A stretch of 64,000 nt of DNA from Paraspadella gotoi (GCA_051294375.1 CM119266.1:1431554-1495553); one strand, 5' to 3'. Numbered from the stretch's first letter, positions 40,654 through 52,616 are shown. Made by a program: numbers and translations. Notes: generated by a model not told the origin, from the letters alone.

Positions 40654-42231
40654 ATTTAGAGACAGACACAGCTTTTCCGGTTATTTTTTTCCCGGCAGTC
40701 TGAAGTCTTCTGTTTTTGGCTATCTTCTCTCTCTTCTATCTCTTCTGCTCTCTACTATCTTCTCCGTTCTTTATCTCTTCTGTCTTTTCTTCTAAAACCA
40801 CAATCCGCACTCCTTCCGGCTCGCGGGATTCTTCTACAAATTCTCTCGACGGCACAGTGCTTGTTCAGTAAATTCTGTTTCTGGGTGAGAAGTTTCGACG
40901 ATGATCTTTCGCGCTCTCTCTCTCTCTCTCTCTCTCTCACCCTCTCTCCCTCTCTCTCTCTCCCCTCCCTCCCTCCTCCCTCCCCCCTCTCTCGACTTCG
41001 TCGAAGGTCATTGATCTTCGATCTTTCCGGTCCAAAGGATCTTTTCGGTTTAGCGAAGGATCTTTTTTCTGCTCAGAGAAACTTCAACGGCGGTTACATT
41101 CCACGGAGCCGTCCTCACTCCGGCCCGCCTGCCATACCAACCCCCACCCCAGCAGCCTGATCCACCCTCTCCCGACTCGATCTCCGCCCCACCCTCTCGC
41201 CTTTTGGTATGTCTTCTGCTGGCGCCGAGAAGGAGAGAGAAGCTTTGTAGCTGAAGTGACTGTCTGTCTTTCCGTTTCTCCATAAATATAGTTAAATTTA
41301 GTTATAATGAGTAGTAAATAGATAAGAGAGATTGGGGAGATTAAATAGATTAAAGAGATTGGGAAGATTAAATAGATTAGAGAGATTGGGGAGATTAAAT
41401 AGATATAGAGAGATTGGGGAGATTAAATAGATTAGAGAGATTGGGGAGATTAAATAGAATAGAGAGATTGGGGAGATTAGAAAAGGGAGAAAATTTAGAA
41501 AAAAGAAAGAATAGAAAATAATAGAATAGAATAGAATAAATAGAATAGAATAGAATAGAATAGAATAGAATAGAGAGAAAAAGAGAACAAAGTCACCCAA
41601 ACAAAAAAAGTAAGTTAAGCCAAGATAAGTGATGACAGATCCCATCAAAGATGACAAAGCCTCCCCTTTATTTTTTAGCTAACGCTGACAAAGCTGTCTT
41701 GTCACGTGGTTGACTTTGTCGCTTCGAGGTTTTCGACATCGAATAAAGTTTTTTCTTGGAAGAAGTAAAATGTGCGGAGGCCGTCGTTTATTTTCACTCC
41801 AGTTTCCCGACCACCAAGTTTCACGAAGTTTCTAACAATTCTTTGCCGTGAATTTAATTATATTGACTCGAAATGCGAATATTTAACACAAATTTACGAA
41901 TATATACGACACCACCAACGAAATGGAACTCTAGACGGAAATGGTCAGACTCATGGTTTACCCTGATGATCTGAAAAAAAGACGACCAATCGCTTCGCAA
42001 GTCCGTCCATTGGTCAATTCCATCGATGATCATTTCGCTTATTCGACTTCCCTTTTTTTCTCTTGCCCCCCCCTCTTTCTTTCTCTCCCCCTTCCCCCTT
42101 TATACTCTCAATTACATCCCTCTTTCACCGCCCCCCTCTTTCTTTCTCTCCCCATTTCCCCTTTCTACTCTCAATTACATCCCTCTTTCCTCCCACGCCC
42201 TCACTCCCTTTCTCCACTCACCGGCCTCAGT
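37604..42231. repeat. Large duplicated block, copy C
   Basis: Forward copy of about 11385-18294 without the 2.1 kb insertion. GA/CT tracts are at 38361-38447, 38544-38665, 38837-38912, 40450-40650 and 40913-40990. It flows directly into the coding block at 42232. A possible plus-strand exon lies at 39740-39892 (AG before TTTTAGG, donor TTCG-GTAAGC, open frame with VLGFSEGKV). It adjoins the dispersed repeat at 39610-39745, and the other strand is equally open, so it is not called. Confidence 0.88.
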
Positions 42232-42551
42232 GACTTTCACAAAAGGTCGACCCCGTTTCTTTTTCTCCTTTTGTTTTCTAAATTCCGCTTTGGGATCTGA
42301 AGAGAAAAAGGGAGATTGAAAGGAATGATTGTAGGCCCAACCAATAAGCTAATAAGCGATGAATTGATTGGTCAAAATGTAATTGATTGGTTGAACTCAG
42401 CAAAGGCCAAAAGGATACAAATTGAATCACACAGCTAAAGTGCTCGTCAAGCAGAAGATTAAAAATATCGGATTGTCTGCAAAACTAGAAAAATATATAA
42501 ATTTTGTGAAAATACTAAAAAATTAAATATTGAAAAGTTGACAGTGTAAAG

Positions 42552-42624
42552 TCCTGACGACGGTATGACTCGGTCGGTCAGCGGGGCCCGTCTGCTCTGC
42601 GTCGGCTGCGGAGAGAAGCTGCAT
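42552..42624 (+). CDS. Possible exon, Cys-containing, unassigned
   Basis: An AG at 42551 is followed by an open frame PDDGMTRSVSGARLLCVGC then GEKLH, ending at CAT-GTAAAC. The CVGC spacing recalls the first Cys pair of zinc-binding domains such as LIM, but no second half was found nearby. The same piece is in the copies at about 18650 and 36770. No phase-compatible next exon could be found, so the assignment is weak. Confidence 0.25.
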
Positions 42625-42902
42625 GTAAACTAAAGATATTAACATCTATACTTAAAATATAAATAGTCATCATTTACATTTTCAACTGGATTGGAGCCAC
42701 TCAATGTTTTCGCCTTCTATTGCGTTTCATTGTGAATAATTGTGATTATTATTTTTGTCTGATATAGATGTTGCAGTTGTTCGCCGGCAAGATCAGCTGG
42801 AACATCTATATGCTTTGATTATTTTTATTAATTAATTTACCAATTAATATTAATAAGACGCCAAGTGGATAAGAAAACTATTTATAAACATTTCGGCGCC
42901 AG

Positions 42903-42981
42903 CGATCCCGATCTTCAGTACGATTACTCTCCCGACGTCTTCTCCCTCTCCGCTAGGTCGAGGAGGGGTTCTTTTCAGCTA
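42903..42981 (+). CDS. Possible exon, acidic/Ser-rich, unassigned
   Basis: After GGCGCCAG the frame reads DPDLQYDYSPDVFSLS and then RSRRGSFQ, up to a candidate donor CTA-GTAACT. The composition (Asp, Ser, Arg) resembles the exons of the main gene further on. The donor is not preserved in the copy near 37170. The minus strand is also open here. Confidence 0.25.
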
Positions 42982-43174
42982 GTAACTATGGAAATTGGTC
43001 AATATCAATATCAACCAGTATGATTTGAATTCAAACCAACACCAGAATTTGAATTCAATGTACATATGTCAAATTTCAGTCAGTTGAAATGAGGATTTCG
43101 AAAGACGGGGGTAAGTTCTCAATATTTAAAGAAGCACGAAAAGTAAGTGCTCAAAGGTAGGAAACGGGTATAAG

Positions 43175-43237
43175 CATCGGTCATGATGAGGAACAAAGAG
43201 CGAGACCCTGCTGGAGCGGCGAGACTCTGGTGGAGCG
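43175..43237 (+). CDS. Possible exon, unassigned
   Basis: After TATAAG the frame reads IGHDEEQRARPCWSGETLVE and stops at a good donor, GAGCG-GTAAGA. Copies near 19275 and 37370 carry it with indels. Evidence is limited to the donor and an open frame. Confidence 0.22.
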
Positions 43238-43397
43238 GTAAGACTCTACTGAAGAGGCCGACCCTGCTGGAGGAATCGCCGACTTAGGCGACTTGAAAGA
43301 CCCGAAGGGACTTGATTGTATTTGCAATGCAGATGCAAACAGGAGCAGAAGCGAGATGCAAGAAAACGCAATCGCGGACCGAAAAACAAATCAAGAC

Positions 43398-43424
43398 GAG
43401 AGAGAGAGAGAGAAGAGAGAGAAG

Positions 43425-43480
<56 letters not shown>

Positions 43481-43516
43481 GGGAGAGAGGANNNNNNNNN
43501 NNNNNNNNNNNNNNNN

Positions 43517-43547
<31 letters not shown>

Positions 43548-43551
43548 GAAG

Positions 43552-43626
<75 letters not shown>
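43398..43626. repeat. (GA)n tract with 25-N gap
   Basis: GA dinucleotides on both sides of the gap 43492-43516. Just after it, a segment of about 70 bp (GGGTGCCAAAGTGGGTATTT and on to CCTACGACATTG) is duplicated at 43628-43702 and 43717-43787. Confidence 0.93.
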
Positions 43627-43631
<5 letters not shown>

Positions 43632-44508
43632 GTGCCAAAGTGGGTATTTTCATCTTTGTTGTCTAATCTCTAAACGTGTAACAGCTGATCCTACGACATT
43701 GGAGAGAGAGAGAAAGGGTGCCAAAGTGGGTATTTTCATCTTTGTTGTCTAATCTCTAAACGTGTAACAGCTGATCCTACGACATTGATGTGATGTTTAA
43801 GTCGTTCCTGACGAGATTTTTGGTTTATTGATGTCGCTATTGAGATCCAAAATGTCGACATTTCTGATCGTCTTTGTTGACATCTTTGTTCCCCTTGTTT
43901 CCGTTGGCGTCATCAACGTTGTTTGCGTTTGAAAAAAAGCAAATGGAAGAAGAGACGTAATCTTTAGTTTGAATCGATTTTAATGGAAGAGAAATCATTC
44001 GGTTGGCATGGCAACCCGACACGTAGAAGACGTCTCTAATGTTTTTTATTCGTAGTATTTTTATTTATCTTTTAAGTAAATTTATTGTTACCATTTAAGT
44101 AATCATGGTATAATTAATTATATTTCTATTTCTAAGGCTGGGTTTAAATTACTATTGTTCTTTTGTATTTTTTTTTCTTAAGTAGCTTATACTCCATATC
44201 TATTATTTGTTATGCACTGACATTTTGTTTGTTATTGTATGAATGCCCTGACACGAATGAAATATTAAATAATGTTGAATATGAAATTTTAACAAGATTC
44301 CTCTCAGCGAGAGCATCACACTCCGCGCAAATGGTTCGTATAATCGTCCTTTTCCGAGCAGATGTTTCTTTGACGCAGACTTGAGACACAGATGGTTTTT
44401 ACGGACGTCGCACTTCAACGGATAGATCCCTCCGCTAATGGATCTTTCTTTCAAAACCTTACGCAGATTTCAATCAACTGTTCTAGGGAAGCGTTATCTC
44501 TCTCTCTC

Positions 44509-44654
44509 NNNNNNNNNNNNNNNNNNNNNNNNNNNNNNNNNNNNNNNNNNNNNNNNNNNNNNNNNNNNNNNNNNNNNNNNNNNNNNNNNNNNNNNNNNNN
44601 NNNNNNNNNNNNNNNNNNNNNNNNNNNNNNNNNNNNNNNNNNNNNNNNNNNNNN
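44509..44654. other. Assembly gap, 146 N, inside a CT tract
   Basis: N run replacing the CT microsatellite that is present at 20402-20512 in the noisy copy. Confidence 0.99.
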
Positions 44655-44668
44655 TTTTTTTTCCAAAG

Positions 44669-44749
44669 GCGGCAAAGCTTCCCCACCTCCGAGATCCCAA
44701 GAACCCACCAGAATGTTTGACGGATAAAAAAAGGTGGCGGCATTTGCCA
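44669..44749 (+). CDS. Possible 27-codon exon, unassigned
   Basis: A T-rich stretch then CCAAAG precedes an open 81-base frame (AAKLPHLRDPKNPP, then CLTDKKRWRHLP). It ends at a strong donor, CCA-GTGAGT. It has phase 0 at both ends. The copy near 20525-20613 has indels. It may belong to an upstream part of the main gene. Confidence 0.3.
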
Positions 44750-44901
44750 GTGAGTGCCATTCGCCCGGGAGTGAGTGGCACGTGGGTGAAATGATGGGAG
44801 TGGCGTTGAAGATCGAAGACGACGTTGACTCCATCTCTATCGTCGTTTCGAGTGGGAAGAAAAAGCAATTACCCCCTTGTCAAAATGTTGACGCTTCCTT
44901 G

Positions 44902-44935
<34 letters not shown>

Positions 44936-45079
44936 ACGCTGTAATTTTTTACCTTTTTTTACTTTTTATCGACATTGTCATCGTCGTCGTCGTCGTCGTC
45001 GTCATTTATTTTCTATCTGTCCTTTTTTTTAAATCAATGCCCTACTTTTTAATACTTTTTATAGTGTTAATATTTTTCG

Positions 45080-45290
45080 GTAAATTAAAAGAAAAACACT
45101 TTTATTGCTCCTGACATTTTCATATTTTTGTCGTCGTCGATGTCATTTTCGTCTTCGCGATCGTCATCTCGGTCTTTTTCATTGTCGGCGTCATTGACCT
45201 CGTCGTCGATCGCATCTTCGTTGTCATCATCGTCATCTCTATCTTTGTCATTGTCAGTGTCAGTGACATCGTCAATGACATCCTCACTCC
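45080..45290 (-). other. Asp/Asn/Glu-rich open frame on minus strand
   Basis: Reading down from 45287, the minus strand is open for about 65 codons made almost only of Asp, Asn, Glu, Lys and Arg (for example EDVIDDVTDTDNDKDRDDDD). Most codons are GAC, GAT and AAT. The style is close to the acidic part of the plus-strand exon at 48140-48260. It could be an exon on the minus strand or a decayed GTC/ATC microsatellite. I saw no clear splice sites. Confidence 0.3.
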
Positions 45291-45365
45291 ATATTTAATC
45301 GACTCTTTTCTCTTTTTTTTTTTTTTGCATAATTGATTTTCTCCGTCGCGAGACTAAATTTTTTT

Positions 45366-45391
45366 TTCCCGCGAATCTCATGAGGGAATTA

Positions 45392-45487
<96 letters not shown>

Positions 45488-46026
45488 TTTGCTCCCGTAA
45501 AAATCGCAGATTGTGAATTGGAATGTCAACAAAACTTTTATTATTTATAGAGTGCAACGCAACTAATTAAAACAAAATTTATAAACTGAGACAGATATTT
45601 TGTTTAATGATAGACAAATCTCAAAATATCAACTTTGTACTGAAAGAGAAGATTCTATTATAAGTATACAGTTTTTGATATATCATAACAGAGACTCCTC
45701 CAGTGAAGAACGACTGAGAAACCAAAAATACAAAAAAGTTCTGTACGTAAAAGATTATATTAAGACATCAGGCCATAAGCTGGAAAGTTGAACAAGCTTT
45801 TTTTATACTTCATACTTAATCATATACAACTAACGCGAAAGTTTAAACTTAAAACGTTCGATTTCACGCTGGTATGGAAAACATTATAGAATTTTCTACA
45901 CTATTACTTACTTCCCAACTCTCTTATATACCGACTTTCTCTGCTAATCCGTCCCCAAACTGTCGCTAAGTCGCGCTGCATATTGTCAACAGTTCAAAAG
46001 ATCTCGCCGATTTATTTATCCGTAGG

Positions 46027-46064
<38 letters not shown>

Positions 46065-46082
46065 GACGAGAGAGAGAGAGAC
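45366..46082. repeat. CT and GA microsatellites
   Basis: A nearly pure CT tract of about 90 bases ends at 45482. A GA tract lies at 46027-46082. The DNA between is AT-rich with no gene seen. Confidence 0.93.
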
Positions 46083-46324
46083 ATAATAGTGACGCCTTTA
46101 CAAAATTCTTCGACTTTGCCTTTCAAATCTCTTTCCCTTTTTTTCTTCGAGATAAGACGTTATAACTTTTTTCCCTCTTTGATGAGTCTTTACCGAATCG
46201 AACCTTAATTTCTCGGCCACAGTAAAGACTGCGAAAAAGGAAAGATGTTGCCGGAAAGCGAATCAGTCACTTTGCATTGAAAACGAGAAATAAAATTATT
46301 GTGTTGACGACTCCGGATCGACAA

Positions 46325-46412
46325 GAGACTAACTTACCGACACTTTACATTACTTTACCGACACTTTACTTTACTTTACCGACACTTTACATTACTTTAC
46401 CGACATCGTCGT
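46325..46412. repeat. 22-bp tandem repeat TTACCGACACTTTACATTAC
   Basis: About four units of CCGACACTTTACATTACTTT with TA ends, the last changing to CCGACATCGTCG. The copy at 22495-22570 has fewer clean units. Confidence 0.85.
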
Positions 46413-48014
46413 TGCCGACATCGCACACTCCACTTCCAAGACATCTCAAACATCTTTGCCAAATTTACGGCTATTTTTTTAAAATCATAATAGTCAATAT
46501 TTAATCCATGATATTTTCTTATTTTAAAACCGATTGATAATCCAATATAATAATCGAAAACAAAACAAGATATAAAAAAAAATTGTTTTCAATAGTCGAA
46601 CGAAAATAATTGTAAAGAAAATAAATTTATCAATATCATTTTAATTTTTTTTTTTGTTTGCGACTTATTTCTAACGCAGATTAAACTCTGTTCCTTATAA
46701 TCCGATCTCAGTTTCCTTAACTCAAACTCGATTTTCTTTTTCTTTTTTTTTTGTTCTTTTTTATTTCCTTATTTTTAACCTTACCTTAATTTTTTTCAGA
46801 GGTTATTTTTTGCGGCAAATTTCGCCGCAAAACTGTGTTCGTACTTGTAGCGTTCTCTCTCCGGGTTTTTGACCTTAAACATAATCATTGATATCAAATG
46901 AATTTATCAGTCAAAAGAGATTTCCCATTTTTAATCCATTATTATAACTATTTTTTTTATTTAATTACAGATTTATCTTGTTATCCACGTCACATTCTTT
47001 TTTGTTATTTTCAGTCCTAATCTGGTTCCCAACCCTTTTTTTTACTTTCCACACATTTTCTATTTACCTTCAACCAACGCTAGTATTTAAATCTTCTTTT
47101 TTTCTGTATTTCGCATAAACTGATTTGGATAAAAAAAAAAAACAACCCAAATTACCCGACTACACATTATTATTATTTTTTTTGGACGAAAAAGCAACTG
47201 GAACCAGTGATTTTTTCACACCTGTTAGTGTTACTACATATTTTTTCTACAGCTTTTCTGTCGTTGTTTATTTTTTTCTACATCTGTTACCAAATCGGCA
47301 TCATAATCGCAAGCAAATTCCTCGCCCCACTTAAAAAAAAATTCCGCTGAAATCGATTGGATGACATTGGAAATTCTTGCCGTCCAACCGATGGCTATTA
47401 GTTTTATTATGACTATATTGCCATTCCTTTGCTATTTTAAAATTAATATTATTGTTATTTTGTCAATTTTGTCCATTATTGTCCATGCGCCGATATCTCC
47501 CTACCGATTTTTAATGCGAATTTTAGTGATATTAGAATATTTGGGCCAGACGATTCGCGACGAATTTTTAGTTAAATCAGACAAACATTTAAGCCGAAAA
47601 TGTGAAATCGACGTTGACTAATATTTAATCATCCACAACCGAGCAATCAACGTCAAATTACCGGGAATTTTTTGGTTTTTTTTTATGACTTTTATTCGAA
47701 AAAAGAGCACATGTTGATTACACTTTGGTTGTGTCATTTTAACGGCCGGCCGGCCTCCGCTCGGATTCAGGGTCAACTAATGACATTAGTAATGTGTGAT
47801 CGATTTTGAATAAAATATCAACGGACATCGAAACTAAACCAACGAAATAAAACTGAATGAAAATAAATTCCGTTTAAATCGCAAAATATAATTTTTTTAA
47901 AAAGAAAACTGCGCGCGCTTCATAATTTCGCGAAATGACGTGATCCACCGGTTTTAATAATAAAAAAATAAGACAATCAAAATGATTTTGATTAAAAAAA
48001 TAAGTCAATAAAAA
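46413..48014. other. AT-rich intergenic stretch upstream of the main gene
   Basis: Homopolymer-rich sequence without a supported exon. It presumably includes the promoter and 5-prime UTR, if translation starts at 48015. No core promoter motif is clear enough to call. Confidence 0.45.
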
Positions 48015-48521
48015 ATGGCTCGCTTCTACGACAGCAAAGAGGATGAGCACTTCGGAGAAAGTGACCCAGTGAATCTTGTCAGGATAGACGGAGAAAATCT
48101 TGGCAAGTGTCACGAAGAGAATCTTGATAAGGGCGAAAAAAAGAATGACAAAGTGAGTGACAGAGATAAAGACGGGGAATGCGAAAACGACAATGTCATT
48201 GAGATAGACAAAGACAATGTCAGCGAAAATGACAATGTCGACGAAGAAATTGACGGCGATCGAACCTCAGAGAGTCTCTCCGGCAGCGTCGGCGAAAGTT
48301 TCGAGGGCAGCGTCGGCGAGAGCTACGTCGGCAATGTCGCCGACGGAAGCGTGGGCGGAGGCGTGGGCGGAAGCGTGGGCGGAGGCGTGGAGGAAGCCAG
48401 AAGACGCCACAGCGACGAAGACAAGTGGATGGCGAAAATGAGGGAGAAGAGGCTGAGCGAATCTCGACCTTACGACTCTCCGAAGCATTTCTTTTCCACG
48501 ACGTCTTTGAATTCGATAGAG
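48015..48521 (+). CDS. Main gene exon 1: acidic, then Gly-rich N-terminal region
   Basis: The start ATG sits in AAAAATGGCT, a good eukaryotic context, after in-frame stops. The 169 codons give MARFYDSKEDEHFGES, then an Asp/Asn/Glu/Lys-rich region (about residues 40-85). A Gly/Val/Ser repeat of 12 bases (GSVGGGV units, about residues 113-128) follows, then a basic patch EARRRHSDEDKWMAKMREKR. The exon ends in SLNSIE at GAG-GTTAGA, phase 0, which fits the next exon. The composition predicts disorder and no catalytic domain. I do not recognise the family. The copy at 24167 is frameshifted and has a slightly different Gly repeat. Confidence 0.6.
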
Positions 48522-48605
48522 GTTAGACAATTATAATATTTGCATTAATTTAAATGGTTGTAGTAATATTTTTGTGAGAATATTAGTAAAAGCCTCTTAG
48601 CCCGC

Positions 48606-48606
<1 letters not shown>

Positions 48607-48697
<91 letters not shown>
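48607..48697. repeat. (CT)n microsatellite in intron 1
   Basis: About 45 CT units in the intron between exons 1 and 2. The noisy copy at 24773-24863 is interrupted. Confidence 0.95.
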
Positions 48698-48702
<5 letters not shown>

Positions 48703-48869
48703 TCTGTCTCCACATTTTTTCACATCCTTTGATCGTGGTAATGAAATGAAATATTATTCATATCTGTAAATTTTACAGATAGTAAATTTCAAGTTTAAAA
48801 AACATATTCAGATTTTACATACCTTCTGTATTATAAATTTCTATCCTAGATATTCCTTTACTTAACCAG

Positions 48870-49072
48870 GAAACCGATATGGACACGGGTCGAACATCGA
48901 GACGTCTTTTGTTCAACGAAACTCGACTGGACGAAGCCCGCGGTTCTAACGTTTCGCTAGATTCCGTCAGATGTCGAAGCACGTCGGGAGATATTTTCGA
49001 AAGATGGACAAATGAACAGAGTCAGTTTAAGAGTTTTCGGGAAAGCTCGTCGTCGCTCTCTCGGATGACCAG
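48870..49072 (+). CDS. Main gene exon 2
   Basis: The acceptor is CTTAACCAG and the exon opens in phase 0 with ETDMDTGRTSRRLLF. The Ser/Arg-rich frame continues with RGSNVSLDSVRCRSTS, DIFERWTNEQSQFKSF and SSSSLSRMT. It ends after two bases of an Arg/Ser codon at a CCAG-GTGTAA donor, in phase 2, which fits exon 3. Repeated RxxS motifs suggest basophilic-kinase sites, which is inference. The codon use is clearly coding-like, and the noisy copy at 25027-25229 preserves the same protein with indels. Confidence 0.7.
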
Positions 49073-49327
49073 GTGTAAAGGGAGGGAGAGAGGGAAAGAG
49101 GGAGGTAGGGAAGGATGGGGGAGAAATGCAAGAGACTTGTAACATAAAAGAAACGTAAACGATGTTACATATTGAAAAGAAATAAGAAAAGAAGAAAAAA
49201 GAAAAAAAGGTAAAGGCCAGTTAGTAAGTATATAGTATATAAAAAAAAATTTGTCATCAATATTTTAATAAATAAATCAATCATTCAATCAATCAATCAA
49301 TCAATCAATTTTTTTTCCGTACCGCAG

Positions 49328-49546
49328 CACCGACTTTACATCTCATCGAAGAAGCACCGTCTCCCTGACTTCTCCCCGCTCTCATCGCCGCAGCGACGCC
49401 GCTGACGCCGTCTTCAGCGATCGACGCCGCAGCGACAGCGTGTGGGCGCTGCGCCCGCACGACGCTCCGCCACTGGGGGCGTTGGAGTCGCGGATGAGGA
49501 AGTCGTTGACGAGACTCTCGACGCCCAGTTGGATGATTAATTCCAG
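49328..49546 (+). CDS. Main gene exon 3
   Basis: A pyrimidine tract and ACCGCAG acceptor lead into the frame STDFTSHRRSTVSLTSPRSH. It continues through SDRRRSDSVWALRPHD and LGALESRMRKSLTRLSTPSW, then MINS. The junctions with exon 2 (AG+C gives Ser) and exon 4 (AG+G gives Arg) both keep the frame, which is good evidence that the model is right. The end, a short amphipathic segment closing with a Trp, is the most domain-like part and may be a conserved short motif. I cannot name it. The donor CCAG-GTTGGA is non-optimal and is lost in the noisy copy (25716). Confidence 0.7.
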
Positions 49547-49863
49547 GTTGGATTTTAATCATTCGATAGATTAATCAATTTATCATATTAATAAATCATT
49601 CAATCAATTAAAAGGAAAATCAATCCATCATTCAATCGTTTAAATCTATCAATCAATAGATCAAACAGTTTATTAATCCATGTCAAGCAGTTAGTCCATC
49701 GCTAAATCAATCGTCAAAATTAATCTACCAATGAATTAAATTAAATTGAAAAATATCAACCAATGAATGAATATATCAATCAATCATCAGTGTTTCAATC
49801 GATCTATCATTCAACCACTGATTTTATCAATCAATTAATAAGCCAATCAATCGACTTCCCCAG
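49547..49863. repeat. Intron 3 with dispersed CAAT tetranucleotides
   Basis: Imperfect AATCAATCAATC units fill much of this intron. Similar units occupy 49260-49308, 57890-58210, 59960-60120 and 61190-61395, all in introns of the same gene. Confidence 0.8.
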
Positions 49864-52616
49864 GTTTTTGACTGAGAATTCCGAAGTTTCGTCTCTCCTT
49901 TCTAATTCTAAAAAGTGGGAAAGAGAAAAGGAAATTCTGAGGGAATTCAATCTGAAGACCTCGCTGAAGAGAAGGGAAGAACAAAGATGGGAACAACAAA
50001 GGAGGGAAGAACAAAGGGGAGAAGAACAACGGCGCAAAGAACAAACACGTGTGGAACAACGAATAGAAAAACGTCGCGAAGAACAAAGACGCAAAGAACA
50101 AAAAAGGGAAGAACAAAAGAAAAAAAATCAAAAACAAGAACTACTTCACGAATATGAAGAAGAAGTTCGAGAAGATTTAGCAGAAAAAGAGCAACAACAA
50201 CAACAACAATTGGTAGGAAACGAACGAATACAGAAAGGACAAAAGCAAATATTAGAACAGGAAACGAATAAGGAGAATCAGAAGGAGCGAAAACAAACCC
50301 TGGAAAAAGCGAGAGGAGAACAAGAGACTGAAACATTAGGAAATTGCGGAGAAGAAGAAACGATCGATTCGGACGAACTTCTTCCCAACGAATTTCAACC
50401 TAAGAAAATCATCAACGAGCATTTTCATTCGCGCAAGAATCATTCGTCTCGAGCGGAGAATCCAACTCATCTTCACGAGCATCGGAATCCTCCAAGTCTG
50501 AAGATGCTTCAGCCGCAAGTGAAGCAACAATTGCAGCCACCGACGATTCCGAACGAGTCGCAACAGCTTCGCGATCATCATCATCATCATCATCATCATC
50601 GGAGTCGTCGGGCGAGCCATCATAGTTCCCAACATCAAAGTGGGCAGCAATCTCAAATGAGGCAGCGAGAGCAGAATGAGGCGAAAAAACCGCGAAGCCT
50701 TCAGCCGGTCGGACAAATGGATTTTAATTTCGACAATTATCGTAGAATTAAAAACGAGAATCGAGAGACGGAAACTTGGCGAGATTTTCATCAGGAGATG
50801 GAATTCGTTGACGAAACGACGAAAAAAAAACTTTCAGACGATTACCATCTACCGATAGAATCATTTGTAGATGATCATCTGAATGTCACTAATCTTTCCA
50901 GGCTAAACTCGTTCCCAGATGAAGAGGCGAAGATGGATTTTGCAGATGGCGCATCGGGAGAACGTATTTCAAAGATAGAAGTGAGTTCGTTTTCAGATGA
51001 TTTTGCGATGGAAAAAGCGAGGAATGATCGAGATGTCATTGAGAAGAACGAAAAAACAAAACTCTTGAATGAAGGGAGTTTGAACCATGAACTGACGCCG
51101 GGAACAAGACCGGACCCCATGAGACCGGACCCTATGAGACCGGACCAAATGAGACCCAAAGATATGCTAGAGATCGAACAAAGCTTTCGCCCGTCGGCCG
51201 GATTAAAAGTCCGACCGGCTTTGGAAATCTTAAGAGATGAACCTTTGCTTTTATCAAATCCGGGAACAGAATCTGAGTTCCAGGATTCACCTGAGAGTTT
51301 ATTCGATAAGCAAGACAAGCCACAGCTTGCTTCCGCTTTATCGGTCAACGAACAACGTTCGGCTAACGATTATTCTACCGCTCTGCATCTAAAATTGAAA
51401 GAATCAAAATTCGAGGCAACAAAACCTCTGGCAACGGAGATCTCGTCCAACGATCCTAAGATCGAGGAATTTTTCACGGAGAGCGCGATGGAAAAATCGA
51501 CTCATCATCATTCAGCGATGGAAATCCCGGTGGGAGATGAAACGTCAGTGATGGAAACCGAAATAGACGTTTTCACAAACGTTGAGGGAAAACTGGAAGT
51601 TTTAGTGGAAGTGAGAAACCCCATAGAGTTTTCCATCGAAGCTCCTTTGACCTTGGAACCCATGGTGCACACCATGATTTTCATGGGCGACGAAATGGGG
51701 GAGATGGAATTTTCCATCGATTCCGTTACTAAGAGGGAATTGGTGGTGACTGAGGTTTCGAAATGTGGGACGCCTTCGGTGAAACCTTTGGTGGAAACAG
51801 TGGAATTTCCAGCAAAGGAATTTCCGGTGCAAGTGTCTGATGAGATGGAAACTTTCATAGAGGAGATGGAACTTCCGATGAAAATTCCACAAAAGGAAGA
51901 GAAAGTGAGAAAGTCGTTGGTTTCAGAGATGGAAATCCAAGTGGAATCAGTTCCAATCTTTTCGATCTTAAAGGATTACGAATTTTCAAATAAAAAACTT
52001 TCATCCGATGAAACTTCAATGAATAAACCAGTGGAAGAAAAAACGATATTTCCTGATTATGAGATATCGAAAGAAACCTCGGCGAAGATGGAACCAGCGA
52101 TCAAAAAAATGAAATATCTGAGAGAAGAAATTGCCGAAGATCAGCGACTAGTGATAGAACCTGTGATAGAAGAAATGATATTCCCGCACGACGTCACCAA
52201 ATCTCTGGCGATTTCCTCCGATAGCCCGCCGACTATCGACTATCGACCTCGAGACTCCCGTCCGGCCGGCCAATCGGAAGCAGACGACGCCGGCCAATCG
52301 GATCTTCTCCGTCATCCGGCGCCGAATTATTCCGACGATTTTGAAGGCGCCGGGAGATCGGGGTTGCCGGGAATCGGTTCCGGCGGCGAGGTTGAAAATG
52401 TAAGAGAAAAAATGGATGAAGAAATTACGAATGCATCGAGGAAAGGAACTTCGAAAGCAGACGACAGAAGGAATTTGAGATTATCACGCGGAGATATGAG
52501 TTTATTTTTAAAAGAGATTCATCAGCAATCTTTGTCGGTGGACGCGAATCATGATTCGCTGGAGGAAACTGATTCTTCAGCGATGCCGCGACAACAGCAT
52601 GGGAGGCATTGCGCAG
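49864..52616 (+). CDS. Main gene exon 4: 2.75 kb, coiled-coil and repetitive acidic regions
   Basis: The acceptor TTCCCCAG (49863) joins exon 3 in frame, so an upstream Met at 49763 is not needed. The exon has about 917 codons. In order they give FLTENSEVSSLL; a long charged helix of REEQRRKEQ-like units (about 49960-50130), likely a single alpha-helix or coiled coil; a Gln run (50191-50211); a His run (50577-50601); an RPDPM pentapeptide repeat (51112-51160); and a long region alternating Glu, Phe/Val and Pro (51480-52150). Last comes a Pro/Gly-rich tail, SDSPPTIDYRPRDSRP. The donor GCGCAG-GTCAGT is strong, phase 1. No enzyme motif is seen. The whole protein looks like a disordered scaffold, which is inference from composition. 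The last 1.1 kb is duplicated at 54567-55697. Confidence 0.7.
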
